From positions 248,001 to 312,000 of the forward strand of contig NZ_CABPSB010000004.1 of assembly GCF_902459655.1 (NCBI RefSeq): a stretch of 64,000 nucleotides of DNA, given 5' to 3'. Shown piece by piece: positions 1 to 9,484 of this stretch. The notes beneath the pieces were generated by a model. It worked only from the letters and a program-made list of their open reading frames with translations, was not told the origin of the DNA and made no database searches. A program made the position numbers and the translations under genes. Each line of letters begins with the position of its first letter. The stretch's first letter is position 1. This stretch comes from Pandoraea anhela (GTDB lineage Bacteria > Pseudomonadota > Gammaproteobacteria > Burkholderiales > Burkholderiaceae).

Positions 1-717
1 CTCGTGGCCACCACCGTGAATCTGTGCTTCGATACGCACACGCGGCTTACGGCGCACGTACAGCGCGCCGATACCCTTCGGACCGTACGTCTTGTGCGCC
101 GAGAACGACATCAGGTCGACCTTCAGTGCGGCCAGATCGATCGGCATCTTGCCGGTCGCCTGGGCGGCGTCGACATGGAAAATGATGCCTTTCTCACGGC
201 AGATGTCGCCCAGCGTGGCGATATCCTGAATCACGCCGATTTCGTTGTTCACCGCCATGATGGACACGAGAATCGTGTCGGGGCGCAGCGCCGCCTTGAA
301 GACATCCAGATCCAGCAGGCCATCATCCTTGACGTCCAGATAAGTGACTTCAAAGCCTTCGCGCTCGAGCTCGCGCATCGTGTCGAGCACCGCCTTGTGC
401 TCAGTTTTCACTGTGATGAGATGCTTGCCCTTGCCTTGATAGAAGTGGGCAGCCCCCTTGATGGCGAGGTTGTTCGACTCGGTCGCGCCCGACGTCCAGA
501 CGATTTCGCGCGGATCCGCGTTCACCAGCTTGGCGACTTCCTCACGCGCCTCTTCCACTGCCTGCTCGGCAGCCCAGCCAAACGAGTGGCTGCGCGACGC
601 AGGATTGCCGAACTGCTCGCGCAGGTACGGCAGCATCTTGTCCACGACACGCGGGTCAATCGGCGTGGTGGCGCTGTAATCCATGTAGATGGGGAGGTTG
701 AGGGTGTCGTTTTTCAT
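1..717 (-). CDS. iscS: Cysteine desulfurase IscS (3' part outside window)
   Basis: PLP enzyme that takes sulfur from L-cysteine and passes it to IscU for Fe-S cluster assembly. The reverse-strand frame is open from an ATG at 717 to the window edge, giving the first 239 residues. Visible are the N-terminal [29 protein letters not shown] and the PLP-lysine motif [15 protein letters not shown]. The mobile loop with the catalytic cysteine lies beyond the edge. It follows iscR by 31 bp on the same strand, as in the isc operon, so it is probably co-transcribed and under IscR control. Identity is very secure; only the C-terminus is unseen. Confidence 0.97.
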   Translation of the reverse strand, partial: MKNDTLNLPIYMDYSATTPIDPRVVDKMLPYLREQFGNPASRSHSFGWAAEQAVEEAREEVAKLVNADPREIVWTSGATESNNLAIKGAAHFYQGKGKHLITVKTEHKAVLDTMRELEREGFEVTYLDVKDDGLLDLDVFKAALRPDTILVSIMAVNNEIGVIQDIATLGDICREKGIIFHVDAAQATGKMPIDLAALKVDLMSFSAHKTYGPKGIGALYVRRKPRVRIEAQIHGGGHE

Positions 718-748
718 GGGGTGCTCCAGGATCGTGCCGTGGCGCCTG

Positions 749-1276
749 TTATGAACGGGCCATATCGAAGACCGAATTGGGGATGCGCGTCGTCATTGTC
801 TGGTTGCTGTTACCGGACTCGCGCGTGTCGCGCAGCACAGCTTGCTGTGCCTGCTTGCTGCGCTGCTGCTCGACCAGGTCGCGCAGCGAAACGGAATCGA
901 GATACTCGACCATCTTCTGGTTGAGTGTCGCCCACAGCTCGTGCGTCATGCAGTGACCGCGATGGCCGTCCTGCCCTTTCTCGCAGTTACCTTTGCTTCC
1001 GCACTGTGTGGCGTCGAGCGGTTCGTCGACAGCAATGATGATGTCGGCGACAGTCACCTCTTCCGCGCGTCGCGCAAGGCTGTAACCGCCCCCCGGCCCA
1101 CGTACGCTTTCCACGATTTCGTGGCGGCGCAGCTTACCGAACAGCTGTTCCAGATAGGAGAGGGAAATTCGCTGACGCTGACTAATGCCCGCAAGCGTCA
1201 CGGGACCCGCGTCCTGGCGCATGGCCAGGTCGATCATCGCCGTGACGGCGAAACGGCCTTTCGTGGTAAGTCTCAT
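749..1276 (-). CDS. iscR: Fe-S cluster-sensing transcriptional regulator IscR (Rrf2 family)
   Basis: 175-residue Rrf2-family winged-helix regulator that senses [2Fe-2S] status and represses the isc operon. The N-terminal [18 protein letters not shown] and the recognition region [14 protein letters not shown] are typical. The cluster-ligand region holds Cys92, Cys98 and Cys109 followed by MTHELW. The gap between the second and third Cys is 10 residues, against 5 in E. coli IscR. It is the first gene of the isc operon, with iscS 31 bp downstream. The promoter region carries an IscR-type operator, so autoregulation is likely. Confidence 0.96.
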   Translation of the reverse strand: MRLTTKGRFAVTAMIDLAMRQDAGPVTLAGISQRQRISLSYLEQLFGKLRRHEIVESVRGPGGGYSLARRAEEVTVADIIIAVDEPLDATQCGSKGNCEKGQDGHRGHCMTHELWATLNQKMVEYLDSVSLRDLVEQQRSKQAQQAVLRDTRESGNSNQTMTTRIPNSVFDMARS

Positions 1277-1292
1277 GATGAAGCAGGGGATT

Positions 1293-1344
1293 AATCTCGA
1301 CTATTTTCGTCAAGTATAAATTCCCTACGAATTTAGTCAAGTAC
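1293..1344 (-). promoter_or_regulatory. iscR promoter with two IscR type 1-like sites
   Basis: Read on the reverse strand, a -35 TTGACT (1335-1340), 16 bp spacer and -10 TATACT (1313-1318) precede iscR, placing the start site about 30 nt before the ATG. Positions 1293-1317 match the IscR type 1 consensus closely (ATACTTGAC, then AGTCGAG). A second copy at 1320-1344 keeps the left half GTACTTGACTAAA but has a weak right half. The sites overlap the -10 and -35, as expected for repression by holo-IscR. The consensus is from E. coli; binding here is inferred. Confidence 0.8.
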
Positions 1345-1401
1345 TTCTGGCCCATTTTTTGCGGAAGTTCCCCTTTCGATCAGGGCAACTTCCCAAACTG
1401 C

Positions 1402-3510
1402 TCATTTTTCGGGACGCGCCTCCATGCGCGGGGAGCGCAGGGGGAACAGCAGCACCAGAGGATTGCGCAGCACGGCGCGCCAGATAGCACGGTGGATTTG
1501 CCGACGGTCGCCCAATCGCAGTGGACGCGATCTGAGCGCCATGTGGAATGCTAACGCAAAACTGACACCGACGTTGAGCAGGGCCATCGTCCCGACACCC
1601 GCGACGGCGAGCCAAAGCGCCGAATCGTGCAGCACCGGCAGCCCCAGCACCCCGATCGACGTGGCAATCGAGCCCGTCGACAGCGTGACGTGACGGACCT
1701 CGAACGGCAGCGCAAATGCGGTGAGCACCGCGGGCACCAGTCCCAGCATGAAGCCCAGCGTCAGATTTCCCAACACCGGTGCGATGTGACGTCGACACCA
1801 GTCCGCCAGACGCTCCGCCCCGCTCCGGCCGAAAACGAACCGCAGACGGCGGTTGTATGTCAGCACGTCGCCAATGCCATGCAGCGCAAACCAGTTGTCG
1901 GCCCACCCGGAGATCAGACTGGAGCACCACAAAAGCACGCCGGTCAATGCCGCAAAGAACGGCGTCACGCCCAGGATCGAGAAAGAATGCAGCGTGGCCT
2001 GCGCCTTCTCCGGCGTAATCGTATTGACGCCAAGCGCCGCCGATACGGCCCATTGCACCAGCAGGCAGAACGGGAAGACCATCGCCAGATTGCCGAAGAT
2101 GGCCGCCGCCTGCGTTCGTACCAACGCGATCACTTCGCCCACGAACGCGTCCATCCCCGCCGGCGTATCGACGTCGTCGAGCTTGCTGGCAATCGCGGGG
2201 GCGGTCATTGCGGGCTGCTTGGTGGCAAGCGTGAAATGGCAGAAATGCATGAACAGGAAGCACACCGCATAGTTCGCGCCGGCGAAGAAGCCTTCGACGA
2301 TCATCGGCAGATGCGCGCCCGCAATCATGAACTTCAGGTAGACCGTCACAACCGTCACCAGTCCGCCGCCGCACGCCATTTTCAGCATCGAAAAGTATTC
2401 GCTGCGGTTGCGTGCAATATAGTGCTCGCCGGTCTCGGCGCTGCGCTCGACCACTTTACGCGCCAACAATCCAAACGACGTCCGCGCCAGTTCGCCGACA
2501 CTTTGACTCGCCTTGTTGGCCCGCACCAGATCTGCGAGAAGACGAACGCGCGCGGCTGCCCTGTCAGCGCGATCCCCGTCCGTCAGCCAAGCCTCGAGCA
2601 GACGCTCGAGCCGTCGGATACGCGCCTTGGCGCGCTCGACCTGAAACACGATGTCGACGCTGACACCGTTCTCGTCAAGATGCGCGTACACCTGACGCAC
2701 CGCACGGCCACAATCGTCCAGCAGGGCGCGAAATACGTTGATTTCCTGGACGAAACGCTGTGATGGCGGCGCCCCGTGCGCAAATGCCTCGCCGGCATCT
2801 TCGAGGGCCTGCATGGCGCGCCCGAGCCGGTAGAACGGCGACTCGTTGACGCGGGCGTAGGTCAGACGCGAGCGCACCGCCTGGGACAACCCCGTCGATG
2901 CAATCTGATCGACCAGATGGTGCATTGCGGCCAGCAAATCCTCTGCAAACGGATTCCAGTCGGTTTCAGCATCGTCTGCCTCACCGTAATGCAACAGTTC
3001 GATGAGATCGCTCAGCAGTTCCGGTGGCATCGCGGCGATCCAGTCGGCCGCATCGCCGTCGGGGAACATCAGCGAGCACAACGCCGAGAGATCGCGCCGC
3101 GTGGGCGGCGGCGGAATCAGGGCCTTCTCGATGCGCTCGACGAGCGCGCCCCAGAATCCTGGACGCACCGGCATGCCGGTATCGCACAGCAGCGAAATCG
3201 CGTCGCTTTCATGGATGACGCTTCGCAGTGTGCGCGCCACGGGCAGGCGCCAATGCGGGTTACGGTCGAGCATTTGCAGCAAATAGCGCAAGCGCGTATG
3301 TGGGCGATATCGCACCGCTTCCCCGTCCGCGCGTGCCTCGTTGACCAGCGCGCCGCGCTTTTGCACCCAGTGCGCCAATTCGATGAGCCATTGGTTGCGA
3401 AGAGCCAGCGGCGCCGACGGGTCGGCATGAGCGAGCAGTTCGTCGAGCTGGTGGCCAGCATGACGCGATGCGCGCCATTTACGCCAGTACGAATTGAGCG
3501 AATTGAACAT
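1402..3510 (-). CDS. Gcr-type 'site-specific recombinase' family membrane protein
   Basis: 702-residue protein of the family historically named site-specific recombinase (Gcr, SpecificRecomb family). The N-terminal ~370 residues are soluble and helical. The C-terminal half has about six hydrophobic segments, for example GGGLVTVVTVYLKFMIAG, LAMVFPFCLLVQWAVSAAL, FALPFEVRHVTLSTG and ALLNVGVSFALAF. No tyrosine or serine recombinase catalytic motif can be seen, so the family name is probably historical. Longer frames upstream run into the phosphatase gene; the ATG at 3510 (MFNSLNSYWRKWR) avoids that overlap. True function unknown. Confidence 0.8.
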   Translation of the reverse strand: MFNSLNSYWRKWRASRHAGHQLDELLAHADPSAPLALRNQWLIELAHWVQKRGALVNEARADGEAVRYRPHTRLRYLLQMLDRNPHWRLPVARTLRSVIHESDAISLLCDTGMPVRPGFWGALVERIEKALIPPPPTRRDLSALCSLMFPDGDAADWIAAMPPELLSDLIELLHYGEADDAETDWNPFAEDLLAAMHHLVDQIASTGLSQAVRSRLTYARVNESPFYRLGRAMQALEDAGEAFAHGAPPSQRFVQEINVFRALLDDCGRAVRQVYAHLDENGVSVDIVFQVERAKARIRRLERLLEAWLTDGDRADRAAARVRLLADLVRANKASQSVGELARTSFGLLARKVVERSAETGEHYIARNRSEYFSMLKMACGGGLVTVVTVYLKFMIAGAHLPMIVEGFFAGANYAVCFLFMHFCHFTLATKQPAMTAPAIASKLDDVDTPAGMDAFVGEVIALVRTQAAAIFGNLAMVFPFCLLVQWAVSAALGVNTITPEKAQATLHSFSILGVTPFFAALTGVLLWCSSLISGWADNWFALHGIGDVLTYNRRLRFVFGRSGAERLADWCRRHIAPVLGNLTLGFMLGLVPAVLTAFALPFEVRHVTLSTGSIATSIGVLGLPVLHDSALWLAVAGVGTMALLNVGVSFALAFHMALRSRPLRLGDRRQIHRAIWRAVLRNPLVLLFPLRSPRMEARPEK

Positions 3511-3694
3511 CTGTCGGGAAATGCGGGATCGAAGGAGAACAAAAAGCAGAGAAGACCGGCGCCACAGGCAGCCGGGCGTTAGCACAGGGCTGAATGCGTC
3601 CCATATGTGGCGGTCCGCATCATAGCGTCGAAAGCCCATCCACCGATACTGCCGGGCCGACCTGCGGCGCAATGACGCACAGCGGCCCGGGCGC

Positions 3695-4171
3695 TCAACC
3701 GCGCGTTTCCAGGTGCGCAAGCAACCCGTCGAGACCGTCTTCAATATAGTCGAGCACGGTCTCGAACCCTTGCGCGCCGCCGTAATACGGGTCGGGCACC
3801 TCGCTGGCTTCGTGACGCGTCGCAAAATCCATCAATCGCACAATCTTGTGACGATACGCTGAGGGACAACGCGCCATCAGCTCGGAAACGTTGGCGTCAT
3901 CCATCGCGACAATCCATTCGAAGCGCTCGAAATCGTCGGCCTCGACGCGCCGCGCACGAAGCGCACTCAGATCATAGCCGCGCCGCAGGGCAGCGTCTTG
4001 CGTGCGCGCATCCGGTGCGTGACCGATGTGATAGCTGTGCGTTCCCGCGGAATCGACCTCGACGACCTCCGACAATCCGGCCGCAACCAGACGATGACGA
4101 AAGATGCCATCGGCGCTGGGGGACCGACAGATATTTCCCATACATACAAAAAGAACCGATGTTTTTTTCAT
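3695..4171 (-). CDS. Low molecular weight protein-tyrosine phosphatase
   Basis: 158-residue LMW-PTP. The active-site P-loop VCMGNICRSP gives Cys10-X5-Arg16, and the general acid lies in DPYYGG near the C-terminus; both are intact. The family dephosphorylates phosphotyrosine proteins, often the BY-kinases of exopolysaccharide export, but no such locus is present in this window. The ATG at 4171 is preferred; a TTG nine bases upstream would add three residues. The 185 bp between this gene and the Gcr-type gene hold no clear gene. Role here is unknown beyond the enzymatic family. Confidence 0.92.
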   Translation of the reverse strand: MKKTSVLFVCMGNICRSPSADGIFRHRLVAAGLSEVVEVDSAGTHSYHIGHAPDARTQDAALRRGYDLSALRARRVEADDFERFEWIVAMDDANVSELMARCPSAYRHKIVRLMDFATRHEASEVPDPYYGGAQGFETVLDYIEDGLDGLLAHLETRG

Positions 4172-4920
4172 AACAATCAATCAGTTGAATTTCATTTCCC
4201 AGATGGTGGCAACAATAGCGCCCCGCCGAACATTAGCATCCCGCCGCTACATCGCTACACCGCCACGTCGTCAGGTCGTCACACCGCTACCCCGTTAAGC
4301 GTTCATTTGGGCCGCGACCGATTCGCCGCCCCCCGAGCAAAAGAATCCACTAGAGGAACGCTGTGCTCGTAAAGTCATTCGGGCTAATCATCCGAGTTAC
4401 GTAATGGGAGAGGTACGCCAATCGCCTGGATTTCGACGGGTCGCGAGCGATCTGCAAGATCGTCTTTTCGAGACAATCTCAAAAATTGAGACAAATGTTT
4501 CCGACTCATCGGGGAGTTGGATTCCGAAAAGAAAGCTGATCCATCTGACGAAGAGCCCCATCTCCGTTGGGCATTTTCACGAAAATCCCAGACCACGAAG
4601 TGCCTCGGACTTTCGAAACGCTTCCCTATCAATCAAAGCGCCAGTGGCACACATTCCGCGTCGGCATCTCGTACCGACCACACGCCACTTTCCCCGCCCC
4701 ACAAGGCGCTACGGCCCGTCAATCAAGCACTTTCAGATCTCTGCCTTGCCGGATTTCAGTCATTCCCTCCCTCCTCCCATCGGCAGGCTTCTTATACGCT
4801 AACAGCGGTATCTTCGTGCGTTCTCACGGAACGCCACCTTACGCAGGTTGATCGGCGCTTTTAAAAAAAGCTCAAATCGTGTTACATTGTTTTGCTTTCA
4901 GAAACAAAATCGATACAAAA
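4172..4920. other. 749-bp intergenic stretch without a convincing gene
   Basis: Composition is more AT-rich than the flanks. Short frames exist on both strands but none has a recognisable family, a good ribosome binding site or sustained codon bias. A loosely repetitive stretch of CGCTACA/CCGCTAC-like words occurs near 4240-4295. It must hold the promoter of the phosphatase gene (reverse) and of the membrane-protein gene at 4921 (forward), but no strong -35/-10 pair could be assigned. It may be the left edge of an acquired or degenerate patch. Confidence 0.5.
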
Positions 4921-5349
4921 ATGTGGCTGGACGTCCCATCTGAAGCGAAACTTGGATTTATCTTCGGCGGTTATGCAGGAATTGCGGTTGCGGCAGCGAT
5001 TATTTTTGAACTCGCGTTGATCGGGCTACGCGAACGAAATCGGCGGCGCGCCAAACCTGAGCACACATACCGAATGGCAATGTTTATTCTTTTCGTGCTA
5101 ATCGCTGCGGGATTCGATTTCCTTCGCGGATTCGGTATCGTTCAGACGCCCCGATATGCCGACTTTATGTCGATCTATCGCCCCGAGAGCTATTGGTACC
5201 TGGCCCGCGGCATCATTAGTACGCTACTGCTTCTCGTCTTTGAAGTCGCCGAGCGTACCGTCGTCGCCTACCTGAGCACCCTTTTCAGCGGCAGGCAGCA
5301 TATGGCGTCGGACTCGATCCCGAGCGAACGATCAGGCACCCACCAATAG
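4921..5349 (+). CDS. Hypothetical small membrane protein
   Basis: 142 residues from the ATG at 4921; a GTG at 4879 would add 14 residues. Not recognised. Hydrophobic segments are visible at about residues 10-35 (GFIFGGYAGIAVAAAIIFEL), 50-65 (MAMFILFVLIAAGFDFL) and 95-115 (GIISTLLLLVFEVAERTVV), joined by Arg-rich loops (RERNRRRAKPEHTYR), so it is probably an inner-membrane protein. It stands alone between two gene-poor stretches and its codon use is less GC-biased than its neighbours, which fits acquired DNA. No function can be assigned. Confidence 0.6.
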   Translation: MWLDVPSEAKLGFIFGGYAGIAVAAAIIFELALIGLRERNRRRAKPEHTYRMAMFILFVLIAAGFDFLRGFGIVQTPRYADFMSIYRPESYWYLARGIISTLLLLVFEVAERTVVAYLSTLFSGRQHMASDSIPSERSGTHQ

Positions 5350-6436
5350 CGGTGTGAAACTCTCAGCTCAAGTCATCCTGCGAGTTGATTGCGCTTCAGC
5401 GGCATGAGTGCACTCGCTCGAGTGAGCACGCCGCAGACAGATCGTCGAGCGCGGCACCGCAATCCCGAGTGACATCATCCTGCGGACTTGTTTCGAGTCA
5501 CGGCAGGAGCAGCAGAGTCAACGCGCTGCCCCGGCGAAGTCTAAGCGCTTCGGGACTGTTTGCTACGCGCCGGACTGCGGTCCCCAACCTAATCACCATG
5601 AGGGAACATTCCCGATCTCTGCGGTAAGCCGCAAACCGCGTTCTGGTTTAAGGCGCGACATGTCGAGTCGAACACCAAGAGAAACCTCTTCCGTCTCGGG
5701 AACTGTGGCGGCGCGCCTTCCGTCTTCACTGCGCTCCCGTCGACGTTCGATTACACGCAGTTTTTAGTACCGGAATTGCGTCAATAGGCATGATCAAGAC
5801 GGTCGCACGCCTGTGCGATCGCAATTCCTTGACCAGCGCAGCAGTTCTTCAGCCAACGTGAACCTGGAGGCCATCTTAGCTGCGCTGCACTTCAACACCC
5901 GGTGATGGGCGTCCTTGAGCGCGCCGCCATCCGACGCAATGGCGTTGCGGGTCACGGCATGTACCCCATCAATTCGTAGACGCACAAGCCGTCGTCGCAC
6001 GACTCGATGTCGGAGCATCCGGCGCCTCATGTTCAGCCGCACCTGAACGCCCCCCCCCGCAATGCATGCGGCCTTGCGGGAAGCGCCGAATTCCGTCGAT
6101 ACGAAAAACAGTATCTTTTCTTATCAATCAATATGCTGCTGATTTAATCGGCAACCCACGGCACTGTAGACGTTCGCCTCCGGCACGCTTCACATTTCGA
6201 CTGTGCCCCGATTTAACTCCGCGCCATCCCTCTTCAAGATTCCTGGCAGGCGCCTCGCAGCCTACTCCGCCCCCGTACTTCGACTCGAATTGCATTTTGG
6301 ATAACCACGATTCACAAGAGTTGGTTATGATCGCGCTGGCAATGATTTAGCATTGCCAACAAAAACTTCTCGATGCCTGCAAATCGATAACGACATCCAG
6401 AACAATACTTTCCAATCATTACACAGAGGATCCAGA
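5350..6436. other. Gene-poor 1.1-kb region, possible degenerate DNA
   Basis: No convincing gene in about 1.1 kb, long for this compact genome. A reverse-strand frame at 5794-6042 (82 codons) is uninterrupted but matches no family I know. The word TCATCCTGCG is repeated at 5373 and 5475 with similar following sequence (GAGTTG / GACTTG). An interrupted inverted repeat, GTGCACTC...GAGTGAGCAC, lies near 5408-5430. Stops are frequent in all frames. It may contain remnants of decayed genes; no transposase or integrase motif was found. Confidence 0.45.
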
Positions 6437-6922
6437 ATGCGTTTTCCACGTAAGGCCGCTTTGGCAGGCCTGCTTTCAGTCGCGGCAATCTCGGCACATT
6501 CGCAAGACATCTCGGCAGAGTTCTCACGATGCTCGGCAACGCAAAACGATAAGCAACGCCTGGCATGCTATGACGCCATTCGGGATCGTGCCGCTGCGGG
6601 CGCCAAGACTTCACAGGACAAGAACGGCAGCCAGCAAGTCGCGCTCGCAGATCTGAAAACGGATATCAAGGATCTCGTGGGCAAACGCGTTTCGACTAAA
6701 GGCAATATTCAGGCAGTCGGCGGCGAAAAGATGGTGTTGCTCAAGAGCGACATGATGGATATGACACCCGTGACGATGAACGGAGAAAATCTTCCCCGAG
6801 ACGACCGAAAAAAGCTTCTCAACGACTGCCAGCACTCCGTTTGTAAGGGCAGCGTGACTGGCCGCATCCGTAAAGGCCCGCTCGGTCCGGAACTGGTCGC
6901 CGAAACGGTCGTCTGGCAATAA
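6437..6922 (+). CDS. Secreted hypothetical protein, four cysteines
   Basis: 161 residues from the ATG at 6437, preceded by AGAGGA. A signal peptide is visible (MRFPRKAALAGLLSVAAISAHSQ, cleavage near residue 22). The mature start, ISAEFSRCSATQNDKQRLAC, resembles the FxRCAAI-DDAQRLACYD leader seen in many small periplasmic proteins, including some type VI-associated ones. The C-terminal part (VGKRVSTKGNIQAVG ... CKGSVTGRIRKG) has beta-rich, OB-like character. Four Cys could form two disulfides. No specific function is claimed. It is followed after 67 bp by another secreted protein on the same strand. Confidence 0.75.
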   Translation: MRFPRKAALAGLLSVAAISAHSQDISAEFSRCSATQNDKQRLACYDAIRDRAAAGAKTSQDKNGSQQVALADLKTDIKDLVGKRVSTKGNIQAVGGEKMVLLKSDMMDMTPVTMNGENLPRDDRKKLLNDCQHSVCKGSVTGRIRKGPLGPELVAETVVWQ

Positions 6923-6989
6923 GCGATGACTGCCGGCAATGCTTTCGGATCGGCATTGCCGGCGCGTACTTTAATAATTGCGACGCAAA

Positions 6990-7322
6990 ATGATAAGAAC
7001 CATCATCGCCAAAAGCCTTTTGCCTGCACTGATATGCACACCGCTCCTCGCGCATGCAGCAGAGATCGATAAGCGGAGTTGCAGCCTTAAAGGCATCCCC
7101 CTTCACGGAAAGGTAAAAATCGTCAAGAATTTTGCCGACTTCAAGATCGAAGTCGTTCCGTCATTTCCCGATCTCAAGGTGGAAAAGGTGAGTTCCTTTG
7201 CCGACCGGTGCGGGCAATGGCAAATCGTCGACTCATTTCCCGACTTCACCGTCGAAATCGTCAACTCGTTCGGCGATTTCCGCGTAACGTGGGTCAATAG
7301 TTTTCCGGGCGTCGGAAACTAG
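6990..7322 (+). CDS. Secreted 7(1) septoil-knot-type repeat protein
   Basis: 110 residues from the ATG at 6990. The signal peptide (MIRTIIAKSLLPALICTPLL, AHA cleavage) is followed by six to seven near-identical beta-strand repeats of 10-13 residues: IVKNFADF, VVPSFPDL, KVSSFADR, IVDSFPDF, IVNSFGDF, WVNSFPGV. This pattern and the CSLKG ... DRCGQW cysteine pair match small proteins that NCBI/Pfam name 7(1) septoil knot domain proteins, whose predicted fold is a deep torus knot. Assignment is from memory of that family. Its function is unknown. It may be co-transcribed with the secreted protein upstream. Confidence 0.78.
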   Translation: MIRTIIAKSLLPALICTPLLAHAAEIDKRSCSLKGIPLHGKVKIVKNFADFKIEVVPSFPDLKVEKVSSFADRCGQWQIVDSFPDFTVEIVNSFGDFRVTWVNSFPGVGN

Positions 7323-7396
7323 CCAATAACGGGGGTACCGGCGAGGCATCGGTAGCCATCCCGGACATCCATCGTCCGGCCCCCTGACCTGCCCCC

Positions 7397-9484
7397 TCAG
7401 ACCTTCGGCCCCAACTCCGCCTCGCTTGCGCCGTCGGTGCCAAACACCAGCGCCTTGACGTGCAACAGTTGGTCGCGCACCTTCGCGGCCTTCTCGAACT
7501 CCAGGTTGCGCGCATGTTCCTGCATCTGCTTTTCGAGCTTCTTGATCTCGCGAGCCAGTTGCTTTTCCGACATGTCCTGGTAGTGCGCCTGTTCCTTGGC
7601 CTCCGCCATTTCCGCCTTGGCGTCCTGCGGATCATAGACACCGTCGATGATGTCCTTGATGCGCTTTTTCACGCCCTGCGGCACGATGCCGTGCGCCTCG
7701 TTGTGCGCCATCTGCTTCGCACGACGACGTTCCGTCTCGCCGATCGCCCGCTTCATCGACTCGGTCATCTTGTCTGCGTACAGGATGGCCGTGCCGTTGA
7801 CGTTGCGCGCGGCTCGACCGATCGTCTGGATCAATGACCGCTCGGCGCGCAGGAAGCCTTCCTTATCCGCGTCGAGAATAGCGACCAGCGACACCTCGGG
7901 AATATCCAGCCCTTCGCGCAACAAGTTGATCCCCACGAGGACGTCGAATGCGCCCAGACGCAAATCGCGAATAATCTCTACGCGTTCAACGGTATCGATG
8001 TCGCTGTGCAAATAACGTACCTTCACGCCGTTGTCGGACAGATACTCCGTCAGTTGCTCAGCCATGCGTTTGGTAAGCGTCGTCACCAGCACACGCTCTT
8101 CAACGGCAACGCGCTTGTTGATCTCCGAGAGAACATCGTCCACCTGGGTACGCGCTGGACGGACCTCGATAATCGGGTCGATCAGCCCGGTCGGGCGCAC
8201 CACCTGCTCTACCACTTGCCCCGTACGCTTCGCCTCGTAGTCCGCAGGGGTCGCCGAAACGAAGATCGCCTGCCGCATCTTGCGCTCGTACTCGGCAAAC
8301 TTTAGCGGACGATTATCGAGTGCCGAAGGCAAACGGAATCCGTAATTGACGAGGTTTTCCTTCCGCGCCCGGTCACCGTTGTACATGCCGTTGAACTGAC
8401 CGATGAGCACGTGCGACTCGTCGAGAAACATGAGCGCGTCCGGGGGCAAATAATCGACGAGCGTCGGCGGGGGCTCGCCGGGCGCAGCGCCGGATAAGTG
8501 CCGTGAATAGTTTTCGATGCCTTTACAGAAACCGAGCTCCTGCAGCATCTCCAGATCGAAGCGCGTGCGTTGCTCAAGACGTTGCGCCTCGACCAGCTTG
8601 CCGTCCTTATAGAAGAAGTCGAGCCGCTCGCGCAATTCATCCTTGATCGTCTCGATCGCTCGCAACACCGTGTCGCGCGGCGTCACGTAATGCGACGACG
8701 GATATACGGTAAATCGCGGCACTTTCTGGCGGACACGTCCCGTGAGCGGGTCGAACAACTGGAGCGAATCGACCTCGTCGTCGAACAACTCGACCCGCAG
8801 CGCCAACTCGGCGTGCTCCGCCGGGAAAACGTCGATGGTGTCACCGCGTACGCGGAACGTACCGCGTCCGAAGTCGGTTTCGTTGCGCGTGTACTGCATC
8901 GCGATCAGCCGGGCGATGATTTCCCGTTGTCCCAGCTTGTCGCCCTGACGCAACGTCAGGATCATCTGGTGGTACTCGCTCGGATTCCCGATACCGTAGA
9001 TGGCGGAGACCGTAGCCACGATCACCACATCGCGCCGCTCCAGCAAGCTCTTCGTTGCCGACAAACGCATCTGCTCGATATGTTCGTTGACCGACGAATC
9101 CTTTTCGATGAAGAGGTCTCGCTGGGGAACGTAGGCTTCAGGCTGGTAGTAGTCGTAATACGAGACGAAGTATTCCACTGCATTGCACGGGAAGAACTCG
9201 CGAAATTCCGAGTACAACTGCGCGGCCAGTGTTTTGTTCGGCGCGAACACAATAGCGGGACGACCCAGCCTGGCAATCACATTAGCCATCGTGAACGTCT
9301 TGCCTGAGCCGGTCACCCCAAGCAACGTCTGAAATGCAAGCCCGTCCTCCACGCCCTCCGTCAGTTGCGCAATCGCAGTGGGCTGATCGCCGGCGGCGGG
9401 AAACGGACAGTAGAGCTGGTAGGGCGAATCCGGGAACGTCAGGAACTTGCTTTCGTCGAGATCGTTATCAGCCGCAGGAGTCAT
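7397..9484 (-). CDS. uvrB: Excinuclease ABC subunit UvrB
   Basis: 695-residue helicase-like damage-verification subunit of nucleotide excision repair; works with UvrA and UvrC. Walker A GVTGSGKT is at 56-63, the beta-hairpin [17 protein letters not shown] follows, then DESH (motif II), [18 protein letters not shown] and the arginine-finger motif IGRAARN. The UvrC-binding UVR domain ([13 protein letters not shown]) ends the protein. The ATG at 9484 ([14 protein letters not shown]) gives normal family length; an in-frame ATG at 9520 would add 12 residues. It is divergent from tyrB across 391 bp. No clear LexA box was seen upstream. Confidence 0.97.
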   Translation of the reverse strand: MTPAADNDLDESKFLTFPDSPYQLYCPFPAAGDQPTAIAQLTEGVEDGLAFQTLLGVTGSGKTFTMANVIARLGRPAIVFAPNKTLAAQLYSEFREFFPCNAVEYFVSYYDYYQPEAYVPQRDLFIEKDSSVNEHIEQMRLSATKSLLERRDVVIVATVSAIYGIGNPSEYHQMILTLRQGDKLGQREIIARLIAMQYTRNETDFGRGTFRVRGDTIDVFPAEHAELALRVELFDDEVDSLQLFDPLTGRVRQKVPRFTVYPSSHYVTPRDTVLRAIETIKDELRERLDFFYKDGKLVEAQRLEQRTRFDLEMLQELGFCKGIENYSRHLSGAAPGEPPPTLVDYLPPDALMFLDESHVLIGQFNGMYNGDRARKENLVNYGFRLPSALDNRPLKFAEYERKMRQAIFVSATPADYEAKRTGQVVEQVVRPTGLIDPIIEVRPARTQVDDVLSEINKRVAVEERVLVTTLTKRMAEQLTEYLSDNGVKVRYLHSDIDTVERVEIIRDLRLGAFDVLVGINLLREGLDIPEVSLVAILDADKEGFLRAERSLIQTIGRAARNVNGTAILYADKMTESMKRAIGETERRRAKQMAHNEAHGIVPQGVKKRIKDIIDGVYDPQDAKAEMAEAKEQAHYQDMSEKQLAREIKKLEKQMQEHARNLEFEKAAKVRDQLLHVKALVFGTDGASEAELGPKV

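Noticed and set aside
5794-6042. 82-codon reverse-strand frame as a possible gene remnant.
   Set aside because: No recognisable family, no ribosome binding site and no clear codon bias; reported only as part of the gene-poor region.
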